A DNA stretch of 64,000 bases from Panax quinquefolius. Lineage: Eukaryota > Streptophyta > Magnoliopsida > Apiales > Araliaceae. Both the position numbers and the translations under genes were made by a program. Of this stretch, positions 20,475 through 32,560 are shown piece by piece (position 1 is the stretch's first letter; each line of letters starts with the position of its first letter). The notes beneath the pieces were generated by a model. It saw only the letters and a program-made list of their open reading frames with translations. It did no database searches and was not told the DNA's origin. The DNA is taken from contig CM035168.1 of assembly GCA_020205615.1 (NCBI GenBank), forward strand, positions 122,597,573-122,661,572, written 5' to 3'.

Positions 20475-21880
20475 TTTTCTCTCCCTTTCTCTCTCTATAT
20501 TATCTAGCGTATTCTTGTGAGTATTTTGATATTTTGATTGTTGTTATCTGGTGCAAAGTTCCTTGAAATTATATCGATATTCGGCCGGAAATATTATTCT
20601 TTTCGAGGTAAAGGATATTATATTTTTTAAAATGATATTATTTCTTCTAATATCATTATGCCGGAATATTGATAAGATTTTTCTTTTGAAATTCTTGTCT
20701 TTTAGTGCGGGATTACTATTCACGATATCATTAATTATTCACGATACTATCATGACTATTCACTGAATACTTAACAACTATTCACAGAAAAATTAAATTT
20801 TCGTTTCTTTATCCAAAATATCTATTATGGATACTAGCTTTGATTGTATCCATGTTTTGATCATTCATGAATTTTACTTCACTACGGTTATTTATGAAGT
20901 ATTTTTGATCTTGGATTGTTTGAAATACGAATCCTTAATATTTATTCTTTTGTTTCACTGGACTCATTTTCTTTAAGATATTTTTCATCATCCTCAGTCC
21001 TAAATGATGAGATTACTGAATATCTTTGGCCTGTAGTGCAAAGATGGTTGATTTTCTTTTGAATATCTTTGGCCCGTAGTGCAAAGATGAACATGTGTTG
21101 AGATGAACATGACCGACTGATGAATATCTTTAGCCTGTAATGCAAAGATTATTATTTGATTCAAGATGTATGTTGATTGATGTTACTGGGATAAAATATT
21201 GATGATGGACTTTTAAATTCATAGATAATAGTAGATTTCATTCTTTACGTAACTCTTCTATGAATTATTATTTCCGTTGCGAATATTGATCTGAAACTTA
21301 TTCATCTATTGTATTTTATCGATTTTTTCTGTTGAAGACTAACGATAATTTGTTCTATATTATCTTATTCATAATATTCTTTTCTTTGGGTTAGTTGAGC
21401 TCACCCTTTTCCTTTTGTTCCATTTTTCTTCTCGGAGGCGAGAATGTAAAGCGAGTTCTAGTGGGGTGTGGAATGATGGTTATAGATAGTTGTATTAGTA
21501 GTCCTCACTATTTTTGTAAAATAATGTACCAATAATTGTAATGAGGACTTATTTGGGTGTAAATATTATGCAGATGGCGATATTTGTATTTAAACTCACA
21601 GTTTATATGTTGTATTAATAAAGTTGTAGTTGTTTTTATATTATGTTATCGACGACTCAAAATGGGTGATGTATACCTATTTTGGGGGCGCCACTGATTA
21701 ATATCGAGCTTAGGGATATGATCTCTGGCGGAGATCGGGGAATAGAACTAGGAGGGAGGCGAGTAAATCCTTCGCTTAGTGTGTCCTACTTAAGGTTATT
21801 TGTTAGTTGGTCAAGTATATAGGGATATTATGTGATATGTTGATTTTCTTAATTAACCCTTGTTTTATGGCGATTTGAGA

Positions 21881-22985
21881 ATGTCGTGAGAATGTTAATG
21901 ATGGAGTAAATGAGACCAGTGGAGACACCTTTACTCACCAACGAGGGAGAACGCAAAACAAGTGGCAATGTTTCTCCCGTGAACAACACTGCCGAGCGAG
22001 ATGATGAGCGATGAGGATGTTTAGAAGCTTTTGCGATTCATGCAAAATCGACGAGGAGACTCGTCATGCGGAAAATAGAGGTGGAAATGATAATAACGCA
22101 CGGTTTGTCACATTAAGCGATTCGAAAGTTGGGACCACGCACTCGGGGAAGCCGGATCCGATTAAGGCAGAAATATGGGTCAAGCAAATTACCAAAATAT
22201 TCGATGTCTTGGGATGCACGGAGGAACAGAAGGTTCCATTCGCCACCTTTATGTTCCGTAATGAGGTAGATTACTGGTGGGAATCTGTAAAGCGTACCCA
22301 TCCAGCCGTATTCAGCATGTCTTGGGAGACATTTTAGAAACTGTTCAATGACAAGTACTTTCCTAAAAGTATTCGTCATACGAATGAAGTGGAGTTTATT
22401 AGATTGGAACAAAACAACATGACGGTGTCCCAATACGAGGTAAAGTTTGCAGAATTATCCAGGTTTGCACCTCATTTGGTGGAGAATGAGGAACTTATGA
22501 CGCGGATGTTTCTGAGAGGTTTGAAACCCGGCATACGTCAATATCTCATTTCTCATAAATTTTCTCTCTATTCAGATGTTGTCAACATGGCTCAATCATT
22601 AGAGCGAGATAACGAGTACGTTCAATCGAGGGACCACAACCAGGATCATACCGGAGATAGCAGTCATCAAACCAACGATAACCAGCGGAGAAAGAAAAAT
22701 ACGGACAAAAATGGTAACCACTCTGGTGGTAATCATGGCCATGAAAATAGAAGAAGTGAGTCAGGGGGAGATTTTAAAAAGAGGAGATTCAACAATGATA
22801 ATGTGAAGACGTCAGCACCAGCAACAACTAGTTCTGAGGGAGGAGAACGACCACAAGTTATATGCTATAAATCACGAAAAAAGAGACATATCAATCCAAA
22901 GCGCCACAAACAGTTCAAGGTATGTTATAATTATGGAAAGGAAGGACATATCGCTCGAGATTGTACGCAGAAGCGAAACCAAGTC
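21881..22985 (+). pseudogene. gag: E4 gag remnant
   Basis: The expected ATG at 21881 is followed at once by a stop (ATGTCGTGA; better copies have ATGTCGACTGAG). The open pieces 22011-22337 and 22389-23000 together give most of the capsid. The second is the best-preserved capsid C-terminal part in the window (MTRMFLRGLKPGIRQYLISH, YSDVVNMAQSLERDNEYVQ). The first zinc knuckle has lost two Cys (CYKSRKKRHINPKR). The second reads CYNYGKEGHIARDC, also broken. Confidence 0.85.
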
Positions 22986-23470
22986 CGGCGAGGATGGTGA
23001 CTCGAAAAGGTCATCCCAAAAAAAAGTCAAAGTCAACGGTTCTAGAAGAGCGTTTGTTGTGGTGGTCAAAATGCGAGGAACTCAAACGAGGTGATCACGG
23101 GTAAGCTAATCATAAATTCTTACAAAGTTTATACCTTACTTGATACCGGTGCTACCCATTCATTTATCTCTCCTGCTGTGCTCAACGTTTAAACTTGACT
23201 CCGTAGAAATTAGACTTTGATTTATCTGTGGAGACTCTGTTAGGAGAAATTAGACTTTGATACATCCACTGTTTATAAATCTTGTTTGATCCAAGTTGGC
23301 ACTATCACATTACCTGTTCACCTTATCTCTTTAAAGATACTTGCTTTTGATGTGATTTTAGGGATTGATTGGTTAACTACTCATCATGCCAAAATTGATA
23401 ATTTTTATAAGGTTGTTAGTTTTCATATTCCTAACCAACCTGTTGTACGAATTCAAGCAACTAAACCACT
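22986..23470 (+). pseudogene. pol: E4 protease
   Basis: The active site DTGATHSFIS is present (GAT at 23142-23144) but in a different frame from the second half. A local repeat places GGAGAAATTAGACTTTGA twice (about 23206 and 23244), replacing the normal ETFIT codons. The second half (23286 onward, IQVGTITLPVHLISLKILAFDVILGIDWL) is open and runs into RT. Confidence 0.83.
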
Positions 23471-24206
23471 AAAATCAATCACTGTCATATCAAATCATAA
23501 AGCTATTCGTTTATTGAAAAATAGATGTCAAGCTTTCTTATCCCATGTTATGGATTTGAATAAAGATACGTCGGATTTGAATAATATTCCTGTTGTTAGT
23601 AAATTTCCTGACGTATTTCCAGAAGAACTTCCCGGTCTACCCCCAGAACGTGAAGTTGAATTCTTTATTGATCTTGAACCTGGTACAAAGCCCATTTCTA
23701 AAACCCCATATCAAATGGCTCCTATTGAACTTGGGGAGTTAAAGGTCCAACTACGGGAGTTGTTGGATATCGGTTTCATTGGCCCTAAGTACATCTCCTT
23801 GGGGTGCTCTCTGTTTTATTTGTAAAGAGAAATCTGAGAGAGTATGCGACTTTGTATTGATTTCCGTGATTTGAACCATGTCACTATCAAGAATAGGTAT
23901 CCATTACCTCGTATTGATGACTGTTTGACCGATTGCAAGGAGCCTGATTCTTTTCAAAGATCAATCATCGTTTTGGATATCATCGGTGAAGATTAGAAGG
24001 CGAGGATATTCCAAAGCGCCTTCGTAACTTCGATGCGGGCATTATGAATTCTTAGTCATGTCTTTTGGATTGACTAATGCTCCTACGGCTTACATGGTTA
24101 TGATGAACCGGATATTCAAGGAATATTTGGATCAGTTCATTGTTGTCTTTATTGATGACATCCTCATATATTCCAAAAGTTGTGAAGATTATGAGCATGG
24201 GCACGT
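23471..24206 (+). pseudogene. pol: E4 reverse transcriptase, truncated
   Basis: The frame is open to 23825 through the linker and early fingers ([40 protein letters not shown]), the best-preserved copy of this part. It then frameshifts; [13 protein letters not shown] near 23850, [13 protein letters not shown] near 24070 and FIDD at 24148-24159 remain visible. About 65 bases present in E3 just before the junction are missing here, yet the final GGGCACGTTG is kept. Confidence 0.84.
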
Positions 24207-26774
24207 TGTGATGCCCCCAAAATAGGTATACATCACCCATTACGAGTCGTCAAAATACATGGTGCGAAATAACTACAACTTTATTAATACAATATATAAA
24301 CTATGAGTTTAAATACAAATATTGTCATCTAGACAATATCCACACCCAAATAAGTCCTCATTACAATTATTGATATATTATTATTATACAAAATGGTGAG
24401 GACTACTAAAACAACTCTCTAGAACCATCATTCCATCCCCAACTAGAACTCATTTATATTCTCGCCTCACGAGAAGAAAAATGGAACAAAAAGGAAAATG
24501 ATGAGCTCAACTAGCCCGATAAAGAATATTATGACTAAGATAATATAGAACAAATTATCATTAGTCTTCAACGAGGAAAAATCGATAGAATATAATAGAC
24601 AACAAGTTTTAAATCTAATATTCGCAGTGAAATAATAATTCATTAGAAGAGTTACGTAGAGAGAATGAATTCTATCTATTATCTATGAATTTAAAGTCCA
24701 TCATCAACATTTTATCCTGTAACATCAATCGATATTCATCTTGAATCAAATATTCATCTTTTGACAATATTCATCTGAGCCAAAGATATTCATCGATTCG
24801 GTCGTATTCATCTCAACACTGTTCATCTTTTTACTCTGGGCCAAAGATATTCATCGAAAATCAACCATCTTTTGCACTGAGCCAAAGATATTCAATAATA
24901 TCATCATTTAGGGTGAGGATGATGAAAAATATTTTAAGAAAAGCGAACCTAGTGAAACAAAAATAACAAGTATTAAGGATTAATATTAAAAATATCAAGT
25001 TCAAAAATACTTCATAAATAACCATAGTGATGTAAAATTCAAGAATGATCAAAACATGGATCTGATCAAAGCTAGTATCCATAATAGATATTTTGGACGA
25101 AAAATGAAAATTTAATTTTTCTATGAATATAGTATTGTGAATAGTGTCGTATATCGTGAATAGTAACTTAACCCAAAAGATAGAACTAAAAAACACAATA
25201 ATTTCATAAGAAAAATCTTAGCAATAATCCGTGAATATAATGATATTAGAAGAAATAATATCATTTTTACAAAAAATAATATCCCTTTCCAGAAAAAAGC
25301 GGTATATTACTAATGATATTGAAGAAAAATATCATTTGGATATAGGGCTTAAGAAAAACTTGTATAGTGAAATAACAACAAGGGAAAGTATCAAAATACT
25401 CACAAGAATATGCTCGATAATATCACAAGAATAGAGAGATAAAGAGAGAGAAAACTTGGTTTACGGTGTGATTTTCAATTCTAACCCTAAGCACCTATTT
25501 ATAGAAAAATGCTTAGAACAGCAAAAGTAGAAAATTTATTAAAATAATTTTATTTACCAAATATTCCTCCCACCACCAAGGAATCCGAATTCAACTTTTT
25601 TACACACATACATGGGCTTGCAAAAAATGTTTTTCATGAATAAAACAATTAAAACCTCAAAAATTAATTATTTGGAACTTGAACTTGATAATTCACAATA
25701 AATAGCCCTTTTATCAGAAAAATTCAAACCACATGTCTTTTCCATAGGAAATTCCATTCTCTACAACTTTGTAAGTTTAAGTTTTTCCAAATTTCAAACA
25801 AAAATTGACAAGAAAATCCACAAGCAGGCGATTTTTCACGGTATAATCAAATTTCAGTCAAGAAATGGGGTCCACAAACATGAAAAACATGTTTTTATTA
25901 TTTATTGCAACAAAAATACTCTTCCTCCTCATTTATTCATATATCCCATATTCATTGTAAAAATATCACCATTATTATATTATTAAAATATAATAATATA
26001 TTTAAATAAATTATTTTATCGAGAAAAAGATAAAATATCAATTTTTAACAATTGTCACATTAAAATTTTCTCCATCTATATCCACATAAAATGAATATTT
26101 TCTTTATCATAATAATCAATAATTAATTATTCACAAATAATATTCTGAGAATCACAATATTAATGACGGAGGCACGGTTCCCGAGGAAGAGGGCTTTCGA
26201 TAAGGATTTCTCCTTCTTGGTAGCCTTGATTAGGTGACCAAACCTCTCCTTAGAGCGAGAACTTTCTAGACATTGCCAATAATGTTATCTAATAATATTA
26301 TTCAAATAATATGAATTATTGATCCGATAATGAAAATCTTGTGTAATGACAATTATTGAAACAATAATAATATAAAATATCAGCGTAGCAATTATTGAAT
26401 CGATAAAATAATAATATTGATAGATTCTGTAAATTAAATAGTGAGCTTTTTACGTAATTCAATGTGGTGCAATATTATTAGTGTTTTGCCACGTGGTATT
26501 TTAACGATAAGAATCGATTATTTATAAACAACAAATTGTTGGTGTCTTCTTCATCAATGTTTTCGTTATGGGGCCCACGAAGTGGCGCGTATTTTACAAA
26601 TATTATAGCCGGTAAAAATATTCAACGACCAAACGAATATTTATAAACAACAATGAATATTTTATAACCACTTTATTTTTAGATATAAGCATAACTAACC
26701 ACATTAATCAAATCAACCGTTACCAAAATAATAAATAAGAAATTAAATTTCATTTATAATAAGTTGGGTCTTAC
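24207..26774 (-). repeat. E5 3' LTR (minus)
   Basis: It starts TGTGATGCCCCCAAAATAGG and ends AAGTTGGGTCTTAC. TATA-like CTATTTATAG at 25495-25504 (reverse). The donor block near 25290 is destroyed (CCCTTTCCAGAAAAA), and U3 from 26430 to 26700 is unusually decayed, including loss of the ACGT palindrome (around 26446-26458). Confidence 0.88.
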
Positions 26775-26947
26775 TGACCTCCCTCCTTATGAAATTTTCG
26801 TCCTCGAAATTGACGACGTACCTAGTGTTCAGATAGAGGATATTTCGCTTCCATTTCCATTTCCAACTCCTGGTCAATCGATGGTTCCTCCACAAAACTT
26901 TAACTTGTGGTATGACCTTCAATGACATGCTCCTTCCTATCCAAGAT
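26775..26947 (-). pseudogene. pol: E5 purine tract and extreme 3' end of pol
   Basis: The reverse complement reads ATAAGGAGGGAGGTCA next to the LTR. The coding tail follows: LKVIPQVKVLWRNH on the minus strand within 26928-26743, the chromodomain-like segment. It is cut at about 26947 by the E5b LTR. Confidence 0.75.
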
Positions 26948-27989
26948 CAAAATAGGTATACATACATACATCATGTTCCCCAAAATAGTATACATCCCAT
27001 TACGAGGTTGTCGATACATGATGCGAAGAAACAACTACAACTTTATTATTACAATGTAAAGCGTGAGTTTGAATACAAATATTATCTTATCAGACAATAT
27101 ATCTATACTCAAAATAAATCCTCATCACATTTATTGATACATTATTTTACAAAAATGGTGAGGACTACTAAACAATTCTTTCTAAAACCTTCATTCCATT
27201 TACCCAGAGCTCGTACTTTCATTTATATTCTCGCCTCACGAGAAGAAAAATGGAACAAAAAGGAAAAGGGTGAGCTCACTAGCCCGATAAAGAATATTAT
27301 GACTAAGATAATATCTGACAAATTATCGTTAGTCTTGACGAGGAAAAATCTAATAGAATCTGATAAATGACAAATTTTAAATCAATATTACATGGCGTGA
27401 AATAATAATTCATTAGAAGAGTTAAGTAGAGAATGCAAACTACTATCTTACATGTATGAATTTAAAAGTTCATCGTCTATCTTTTATCCTGTAACATCAA
27501 TCGATATACATACGGAATCAAATATTCATCTTTCTTTACTCTGAGGCGAAGATATTCATCGATTAAGTCGTATTCAAATAAACACTGTTCATCTTTGCAC
27601 TACTGCCGAAGATATTCTTGAAATCATTCATCTTTGCACTACTCTGGGCGAAGATATTCAATAATATCATCATTTAAGGTGAGGATGATGAAAAATATTT
27701 TAAAAAAGCGAATCGGTGAAACAAAATGCGAGGATTAAGGATTAAGGATTAGTACTTTGTTTTATCCATGTTCAAAAATACCTCAAAAATAATCGTAGTG
27801 GTGTAAAATTGAGAATGATCAAAACATGGATCTGATCTGAAAGCTAGTATCGAGAATAGATATTTTGGACAAAAGAAGAAATTTTATTTTTTGATTGAAT
27901 AGTTTAGTGTATCGTGAATAGTCATAGTATCGTGAATAGTCTTAGTATCGTGAATAGTAACTCAACACCAAAAGATAGAAATTCCACAA

Positions 27990-28108
27990 AAAAACATCTT
28001 CACGCGCTTCGTGAATAGTACTTCGTGAATAGTAACTTCGTGAATAGTAACTCATGAATAGTAACTTCGTGAATAGTAACTCATGAATAGTAACTCATGA
28101 ATAGTAAC
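27990..28108 (-). repeat. Tandem GTGAATAGTAAC(TC/TTC) array
   Basis: Seven to eight near-identical units of about 14-16 bases (plus-strand GTGAATAGTAACTTC, with CATGAATAGTAAC variants). On the coding strand the unit is GTTACTATTCAC. The same array is at 35480-35590, 49155-49265, 56672-56772 and, shorter, at 62333-62390. Confidence 0.85.
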
Positions 28109-28376
28109 CCAGAGCATGAAAAAGTTCAAATTTGATAAAAAGTTCAACCGATATTTGACATAATGATATTGAAGAAATAATATCATTTGAGAAGAAAATA
28201 ACATCCACTTACCTCGAAAGATTAGTACTTACATTTGGAATCTAGGGTATAGTCTTTGAAGGAACTTACCTTAGTCTAACAATACTCAAAGTATACTCAA
28301 AATACTCACAAGAATCGCTCGATAATATAGAGAGAAAACTTGGTTTACGGTGTGATTTTCAATTCTAACTAAGCAC

Positions 28377-28386
28377 CTATTTATAG
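28377..28386 (-). promoter_or_regulatory. TATA box of E5b 3' LTR
   Basis: CTATAAATAG on the minus strand in the conserved context. In a 3' LTR it could drive transcription outward into E5 sequence. Confidence 0.5.
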
Positions 28387-29717
28387 GAAAATCTTTAGAA
28401 CAAAAGCAGAAAATTTAATAATAATATTATATATATATATTAAGATTTCTCGCCCACCTTCCTAGATCTGATCTCAGCTCATTATGCACATGTTGTAGCC
28501 CAGCCAAAACAAAACAAAAAACGTTTTATTATTTAAAATATTTTAAACTTCAAAAATCAATTATTTGAACTTGAACTTTGATAATTCATAATAAATAGCC
28601 CTTTTATCAGAAAAATTCGAATCTCTTGAGTTTTTATAGGAAATTCAATTCTCTACAACTTTGCGAGAAGAAAGTTTTTCCAAATTCCAAACAGAAAATT
28701 AAAGAAATCCACAAGCAGGCGATTTTTAAATTTATAATCAAATTCGATCGATAAATGGGGTCCGCAGACATGTTTAACATGTTTTAAACATTTATTGCAA
28801 CAAAAATACTCTTCCTCCTCGTATACTCATATATCCCACATTCGTTGTAAAAATATCACCATTATTATATTATTAAAATATAATAATATATTTAAATGAA
28901 TTATTTTATCGAGGAAAAGATAAAATTTCAATTTTCAACAATTGTCACATTAAAAATTTTCTCCATCTATATCCACATAAAATCAATATTTTTCCTCATC
29001 ATATGAATCAATAATTAATTATTCACAAATAATATTCTGAGAATCCTGATATTGTGATGAGGCGGTTCAAAGGAAGAGGGGCTTTCGATAAAATTTCTTC
29101 TTCTTGGTGGCGCATGATTAGGTGACCAAACCTCTCCTTGAGGCAGAACTTTCTAGACATTGCCAATAATGTTATCTAATAATATTATTAGGATAATATG
29201 AATTATTAGCCGATAATGAAAAATCTTGTGTAATAATGATTATTGAAACAACAATGATATAAAATATATCAATATGACAATTATTAACTTCGATAAAATC
29301 TTGAGCGATAATAATTTGTAACCATTATTGAGTAGTGCCTTCTTACGTAAGAATCAATAATTGGTGCGATCTGGTGTCTTCTTGTGTTTTAACCATAGGG
29401 TATTTTAACGATGATACTTGGTAACAACTCTGTAGATTATTATTTTAAACCACTTATATTTGTCGTTTTTCTTCATCGATCGCTTTTAGTTATGGGGCCC
29501 CACACATGGGCTTGCCGTAAATACGAATATTCAAAGCGGTCTGAATATTCCACGACCAAACGAATATTTCAAGCAATGATGAATATTTTATAACCACTTG
29601 CTTATTTTGAAATATTTGCGTATTTTACCCTAACTATCCACATTAATCAAATCGACCCTTACTATTTCAAAATAATAAATAGAAAATTAAATTTCATTAA
29701 TAATAAGTTGGGGTCTT

Positions 29718-29735
29718 CTGACCTCCCTCCTTATG
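29718..29735 (-). other. E5b polypurine tract
   Basis: Reverse complement ATAAGGAGGGAGGTCAG adjoining the 3' LTR. Confidence 0.8.
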
Positions 29736-30263
29736 AAATTTCGTCCTCGAAATTGGCGTACGTACACAGTGTTTGAAAAGGTGAGGATACCTCGCTTTCA
29801 TTTTAGTTTCAATTCGGTCATTTTCCTCTATAGCATGATTCCTCCACAAAACTTTAACTTGTGGTATGACCTTTCTTGGCGTAGGACATGCTCCTTCTAT
29901 CAAGATCTTGGTGGTACCTCCTCATACGTTAAGTCTTGACTATCTCGTCGGTTCTAATTCTATATAGCGTGGTTTGGGTCTTTCACATATTCTGAAATAC
30001 GGATATATGAAACACATTATGAAACGAGAGACATACTGGAGAATGCTTGAGTCTATAGGCTACATTTCCTACTCGGTCGAGAATTTGAAATGGACGATAA
30101 ATCGTGGATTGAGCTTTCCTCTCTTCCCAAATCTTGTAACTCCCTTCCATGGAGCGACTTCATGACAATCATGATCCCCCACACTAAATTCCCGTCCTTT
30201 CGATGAAAGATCGCATAACTCTTTTGTCGATCTTGTCTTGGTTTTGTATCGTTGTCGAATCAT
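29736..30263 (-). pseudogene. pol: E5b integrase C-terminus and chromodomain-like tail
   Basis: The piece 29903-29697 gives the clearest tail in the window: KVIPQVKVLWRNHAIEEND, then KMKARYPHLF. The VLWRNH...E...YPHLF pattern is the conserved aromatic-rich segment of plant chromovirus tails. The GPY/F portion is in 30263-30069 (KRGKLNPRFIVHFKF), frameshifted afterwards. The frame runs past the purine tract without an obvious clean stop. Confidence 0.78.
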
Positions 30264-31060
30264 TTGGATCTTTTCGGTGTATAAATACGTACTAACTCGG
30301 GTCCCAACGATGTTGCTTCACCCACCTCGTCCCAACATCTTTGGAAGCGACACTTTTCGTCCATATAATGCTTGAATGGAGCTACACTATACTTGCACGA
30401 TAAGCTGTTGTTGTAGGAGAATTCCACTGATGGTAAATACTTATCCCAGCTTGCCCTTGAAGTCAGGACCACGAGTCTTAATAAATCTTCAAGAGTTTGA
30501 ATAGTCCTTTTCGATTGTCGTCAGGTTTGAGGATGGTATGCGGCCAGAATAAATAAATCCGTGCCCGTAGCTTTTTTGCAAGCTAACCCAAAATCTTGAA
30601 GTGAATCTTGGGTCGCGATCGAAACTATGGATCTGGGCATGCCATACTGACCTCACAATCTCATTCACGTACATCTACTAGCAAGGCGTTCGAGTGAATA
30701 AGTCTCCGTGTCGGCAAGAAATGATAAGCGAGACTTGGTTAATCTATCAACAATAACCCAAATAGCATTGATGCCTTGAGAAAGCGTAGTAGGAAGACCC
30801 GCTTGAAATCCATGGTAATGTGTTCCCACTTCCATTTCGGAATCTCAAGTGGTTGCAGCGGACCCTTAGGTACTAGATGCTCGCCTTTACGTTGACAAGT
30901 TAAACACATTGAGATAAACTTTGCAATCTCTCTCTTCGTATTGTTCCACCAAAATGTATGTCGAAGATCACGATACATTTTAGTACTTCGAGGATGGATT
31001 GCAAATGGTGTATTGTGTGCCTCCATCATAATCTTGTACTTCAAATCAGTCGTTAGGAAC
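30264..31060 (-). pseudogene. pol: E5b integrase zinc-binding and core
   Basis: H2C2 in 31044-30739: [35 protein letters not shown]. The first catalytic Asp is in the [10 protein letters not shown] equivalent near 30760-30735, and the second in [11 protein letters not shown] within 30674-30489. The Glu region is out of frame (IPSSNLTTIEKD). 30472-30260 preserves the following helix region. Several single-base gains and losses separate these blocks. Confidence 0.82.
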
Positions 31061-31762
31061 CTGAAAGTCTAGAGTGGACTCGAAGTATTCCTTCTTCATC
31101 GATTCTCGCTTAGGAATAGCTCCTTCTTGTACTTTCTTCTTCATACGCATCATTTCAAGATTCGGTGGCTTGAAGCGACCTTAACTTTTCTATTAAAGTT
31201 GGCTCTGTCGTATACTTGACATCATCGCTTTTCGTTCGCATATGATCTTCTACTCAGCGCGTAGCGGCTACCACGTTCGCTTTTCGGGATGGTATTGAAT
31301 AGTGTGGTCGTAGTCTTTCGATAGCTCGAGCCAGCGTCATTTGCTTAGCGTGTTGAGTTCTTTTGAGTGAAGAAATATTTAAGGCTTTTATGGTGCGAAT
31401 ATATCTCCACTTTCTCCCCGTATAGATAGTGCCTCCATATCTTTAAGCAGAAAAGCATTGCTTTGCATGACTCTAGATCATGAGTAGGATAATTCCTCTC
31501 TCATACTCTTTAAGTTGTCGCGAGGCATAGGCTATGACTTTCCCACGTTGCATGAGAACACATCTAACCCTTTGCACGAAGCATCATTTGTATGATAACA
31601 AATCCATCAAGAACGGATGGTATTGTTAGAGCAGTCTTAGAAATAAGTCTCCTCTTAAGCTCTTGGAAACTCTTCTCGCATTCTTCGCTCCAAGCGAATT
31701 TTGTATCCTTAGAGTTATTTGAGTTAATGGAGTAGCGATTTGAGAAAACCCTTCCACGAATC
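31061..31762 (-). pseudogene. pol: E5b RNase H and linker
   Basis: Recognised by collinearity with E5 (37561-38290): the [12 protein letters not shown] equivalent near 31525-31490, EIYS near 31405, and the YHPGKA/LSRR equivalent near 31290-31250. About 60 bases are missing around 31210-31235 relative to E5. No frame stays open for more than about 60 codons. Confidence 0.72.
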
Positions 31763-32560
31763 TCAGATAATAACCATTAAGCCCAAAAAGCTTCGTACTT
31801 GATCATGCAGGCTTGGTTGCTCCAACTTTGTATTGCTTGATCTTGGTGGGATCACGGATACTCCATGTTTTGACACCGCGTGCCCGAGAAATGCTACTTC
31901 CTCGAAGCGAACTTCGCATTTCTTCAATTTGGCATATAGTTTGTTTTCACGAAGCCTTTGGAGTACCGACTTCAAATGGTGCTCATGATCTTCACGACTT
32001 TTGGAATATATAAGGATGTCATGATAAAACAACAACAAAATGATCAAATATTCCTTGAATACTCGGTTCATCATATCCATGAGCCGCGAGGAGCATTAGT
32101 CGGTCAGAAAGACATGACTAAGAATTCATAATGCCCGTCTCAGGAGTTTAAAAGCGGTCTTTGGAATATCCTCGATTCTAATCTTGGTGATGATATCGAG
32201 CGAAGATCGATTTTTGAAAAGAATTGTGCCCCTTACTTATTTGGTCAAACAAGTCATCAATCGAGGTAGAGGATACCTATTCTTGATGGTGACATGGTTC
32301 GATTCAGATAGTCGATCAAAATCGCATACTCCGTCTTTCTTCTTTCTGAATAAAGCAGGAGCACCCCGAGGAGATGTCTTGGGGCCGAATGAAAGCAGAT
32401 GTCCAACAATTCTGTAGTTGGACCTTTAACTCTGAAGTTCAATAGGAGCCATTCGATATGGGGTTTTAGAAATGGGCTTTGTGCGGGTTCAAGATCGATA
32501 AAGAATTGACTTCACGTTACGGGGGTAGGCGGGAAGTTCTTGAAATCGTCGGGAAAGTCG
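31763..32560 (-). pseudogene. pol: E5b reverse transcriptase
   Basis: 32080-31763 carries [32 protein letters not shown] and [15 protein letters not shown]. The FIDD catalytic block near 32030-32020 is damaged (the plus strand reads GTCATGATAAAAC instead of GTCATCAATAAA). 32442-32257 holds part of the fingers in a wrong frame after [14 protein letters not shown]. Confidence 0.8.

Larger units (their letters stand above)
19103..21695 (+). repeat. E4 5' LTR (partial, with insertion)
   Basis: Collinear with about 13450-15742. ACGT palindrome near 19184-19197, TATA at 20142-20151, donor block near 20605 (GAG|GTAAAG, weakened), hairpin array 21015-21155, acceptor altered to TTCTTCTCGGAGG near 21431. 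The end reads GGGGGCGCCACTGA, followed by a mutated primer site TTAATATCGAGCTT. Confidence 0.88.
19103..24206 (+). mobile_element. E4: plus-strand Ty3/gypsy element, truncated at both ends
   Basis: A 5' LTR missing its first roughly 0.3 kb and carrying a 0.25 kb insertion, then gag, PR and part of RT. It is joined at 24207 to a minus LTR at the same RT position as E3 and E8. Confidence 0.9.
26948..29717 (-). repeat. E5b 3' LTR (minus)
   Basis: About 2.77 kb. The outer end is unusual: the terminal CAAAATAGGTATACAT block occurs twice within 50 bases (26948-26970 and 26980-26995). Hairpin array about 27525-27665, tandem array 27990-28108, TATA 28377-28386, ACGT palindrome about 29342-29355. Confidence 0.9.

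Noticed and set aside
26912..27370. 152-codon plus-strand open frame as a host gene
   Set aside because: It crosses from the E5 pol tail into the E5b LTR on the antisense strand and is an artefact of repeat sequence without recognisable domains.
27990..28108. CRISPR-like repeats
   Set aside because: Units are about 14 bases with no unique spacers, lie inside a plant LTR, and no cas genes exist.
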